Positions 62,461 to 64,000 of a stretch of 64,000 nt of DNA are shown here, in pieces. Source of the stretch: Sulfurospirillum sp036802865 (GTDB lineage Bacteria; Campylobacterota; Campylobacteria; Campylobacterales; Sulfurospirillaceae); assembly GCF_036802865.1 (NCBI RefSeq), contig NZ_DAIRVK010000002.1, forward strand, positions 310,001 to 374,000, written 5' to 3'. The position numbers were made by a program, and so were the translations under genes. The notes under the pieces were generated by a model that did no database searches, had not been told where the DNA came from, and was given only the letters and a program-made list of their open reading frames with translations. The stretch's first letter is position 1, and each line of letters begins with the position of its first letter.

Positions 62461-64000
62461 ATGGAATTAATCGTTGAGAATGTCCGTGTTTACCATAAAA
62501 AAAGCCTTGGAATTGCTGGGGCTAGTTTATCGGCAAATGAGGGCGAAATCATCGGCTTTATTGGCGCAGATGGAGCAGGAAAAAGCTCTCTAATTCACGC
62601 CATAGCAGGCGTCATTCCTTTTGAGGGGAATGTCACGTTTAATGGTTTGATGTATCATTCTCCTAAAGAGGCTGAGTCGCTTAAGCCTTCCATCGGTCTT
62701 ATGCCTCAAGGCATTGGTTTGGTACTTTATGATCTACTCACCGTCGATGAACACTTACGTTTCTTTGCCAATATTCATAACATCAAACAAGATGCCACGT
62801 TTGAAGCATATAAACTTCGCCTCTTAAAAATGGCAGGACTGGATGCCTTTCAAGACCGTCAAGCGGGAAAGCTTAGTGGGGGCATGATGCAAAAACTCTC
62901 CCTCATCTGCACGCTGTTACACCGTCCTAAACTTTTATTGCTCGATGAGCCTACTACGGGCGTTGATCCGCTGAGTCGCATAGAATTGTGGGAAATCCTC
63001 GATGAAATTCGAAAGTCTGAAGGAACCATTTCGATCATTAGCACAGCCTACATGCAAGAAGCCGCAAAGATGGATAAAATTTTACTTTTTGATGAGCAAG
63101 AGATCATTGCGCAAGGTACTTCGAGTGAATTGATTGACTCTGTTCGTGCCATGAGCTATGTCGAAGGGGTTAAAACGCAAGAGCCGTGTATTCGAACGCT
63201 TCATGCGACCTATTGCCTTTCGCCTTTAGAAGTGGAGCATGCAGAGCCAAGCCTTGAAGCACTCTTTTTTGTCAATGCCCTTCAAAAAGGTAGAAAAATG
63301 CCTCTCATTGAGATTACCAACAAAGAGCAAACCATTGAATTGCCCGATGTTGTTATGGAATCCAAAGGGCTTACCAAAGTTTTTGGCAGTTTCATTGCCA
63401 ATGAAAATGTCGATATGACACTGCACAAAGGCGAAATTTTAGGGCTTTTAGGAGCCAATGGTGCAGGGAAAACAACGTTTATCAAGATGCTTTTAGGACT
63501 TTACCCCATTGATGGGGGAGAACTCACACTGCTTGGAAAATCCATTCAAACACAAGTTGACCGCCAAGCGCTTAAAGCGAGCATCGGTTATGTGAGCCAG
63601 CACTTTGCGCTTTACAATGACATGAGTGTCGAGGAAAATCTGCTGTATGCCGCTTCTATGCGGGGAATTGCGAGGGATGTGGCAAAGAGTCGCATCGCTC
63701 GTTATGCCCTAGAATTGGGCTTTGATGAATACCTAAATGCAATGCCTCAAGAGCTACCACTGGGAATCAATCAGCGTTTTTCACTGGCGTCTGCACTGTT
63801 GCATGAGCCTGTCATTTTGTTTTTGGATGAGCCAACCTCGGGCGTGGATGCCATCGCACGAGCCAAATTTTGGGAGCTTCTCAAAGCCCTAAAAGAGCGT
63901 TGGGAAATTGCTATCTTAATTACCACACACTACATGAGTGAAGCAGAGTTTTGCGATCGTGTAGTACTTTTGCGACAAGGAAAAAAGATCGCTGATCATA
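62461..64000 (+). CDS. ABC transporter ATPase with two fused nucleotide-binding domains (YbhF-like; 3' end outside window)
   Basis: The frame opens at ATG 62461 and runs to the window edge (513 codons). The first NBD has Walker A GADGAGKSS (about residue 35), signature LSGGMMQKLSL and Walker B LLLLDEPTTGVDP. The second has Walker A GANGAGKTT, Walker B ILFLDEPTSGVDA, and LPLGINQRF in the signature position, a degenerate form. Fused NBDs behind a HlyD-like gene match E. coli YbhF (about 578 residues), an exporter of cationic drugs. The permease genes should follow outside the window. Confidence 0.9.
   Translation, partial: MELIVENVRVYHKKSLGIAGASLSANEGEIIGFIGADGAGKSSLIHAIAGVIPFEGNVTFNGLMYHSPKEAESLKPSIGLMPQGIGLVLYDLLTVDEHLRFFANIHNIKQDATFEAYKLRLLKMAGLDAFQDRQAGKLSGGMMQKLSLICTLLHRPKLLLLDEPTTGVDPLSRIELWEILDEIRKSEGTISIISTAYMQEAAKMDKILLFDEQEIIAQGTSSELIDSVRAMSYVEGVKTQEPCIRTLHATYCLSPLEVEHAEPSLEALFFVNALQKGRKMPLIEITNKEQTIELPDVVMESKGLTKVFGSFIANENVDMTLHKGEILGLLGANGAGKTTFIKMLLGLYPIDGGELTLLGKSIQTQVDRQALKASIGYVSQHFALYNDMSVEENLLYAASMRGIARDVAKSRIARYALELGFDEYLNAMPQELPLGINQRFSLASALLHEPVILFLDEPTSGVDAIARAKFWELLKALKERWEIAILITTHYMSEAEFCDRVVLLRQGKKIADH

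Overview
The window looks like the chromosome of a free-living, H2- and formate-metabolising Campylobacterota (Epsilonproteobacteria), most likely Sulfurospirillum or a close relative. The evidence is the low GC content, a Wolinella/Helicobacter-type hydBCDE order, a 2-oxoglutarate:acceptor oxidoreductase in the oorDABC order, monomeric isocitrate dehydrogenase, NikR, and a Hyf-type formate hydrogenlyase locus. The genus is an inference from gene content; no 16S rRNA gene is present.

Layout. 1-6743: end of a membrane-bound uptake [NiFe] hydrogenase operon (hydB partial, hydC, hydD, hydE) running into hypF. 6825-7933: nikR and a divergent Crp/Fnr regulator that resembles CooA. 8215-28992: a formate/hydrogen region. 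It holds two FdhF-type formate dehydrogenase genes (one selenocysteine, one cysteine), an operon for a group 4a membrane hydrogenase (hyfA,B,C,E,F,G,H,I, a hycH-like gene, a hycI protease gene, focA), then a second Cys/Sec pair of fdhF-type genes. 29041-33341: an APC permease, a Fur-box-controlled TonB-dependent siderophore receptor and an IS1595-like transposase relic. 33442-37021: hypBCDEA. 37103-41836: acetyltransferase, HAD phosphatase, a hairpin array, a large AsmA/YhdP-like protein and mltG. 41910-51458: a TCA-cycle block (icd, two mdh copies, sucCD, oorDABC). 51507-55427: chemoreceptor, AraC regulator, flavodoxin-fold oxidoreductase, small membrane protein, tRNA-Gly(CCC). 55585-58877: fumC, a Tpx-like protein without its peroxidatic Cys, and a TolC-family protein. 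59010-61119: a probably acquired two-gene AAA-ATPase module between 14-bp direct repeats. 61296-64000: HlyD-like fusion protein and a double-NBD ABC ATPase (partial) of an exporter.

How it works together. The uptake hydrogenase and the Hyf enzyme share the hypBCDEA/hypF maturation set, with HydD and HycI as their respective endopeptidases. FdhF-type enzymes plus HyfA would pass formate electrons to the HyfG/HyfI hydrogenase, whose membrane arm has two antiporter-like subunits (HyfB, HyfF) and no HyfD. FocA would move formate.

The most interesting signal is regulatory. Both in-frame UGA codons are followed at exactly 18 nt by a SECIS-like hairpin, so these are real selenoprotein genes, each beside a Cys version. 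Three promoters (fdhA1, fdhA2, hyf) carry a TGTCA-N6-TGACA palindrome at fixed spacing from a shared promoter element. The adjacent regulator keeps CooA's DNA-reading residues but not its heme ligands. A different palindrome, TATGC-N7-GCATA, precedes fdhA2, fdhA3 and fdhA4 but not fdhA1.
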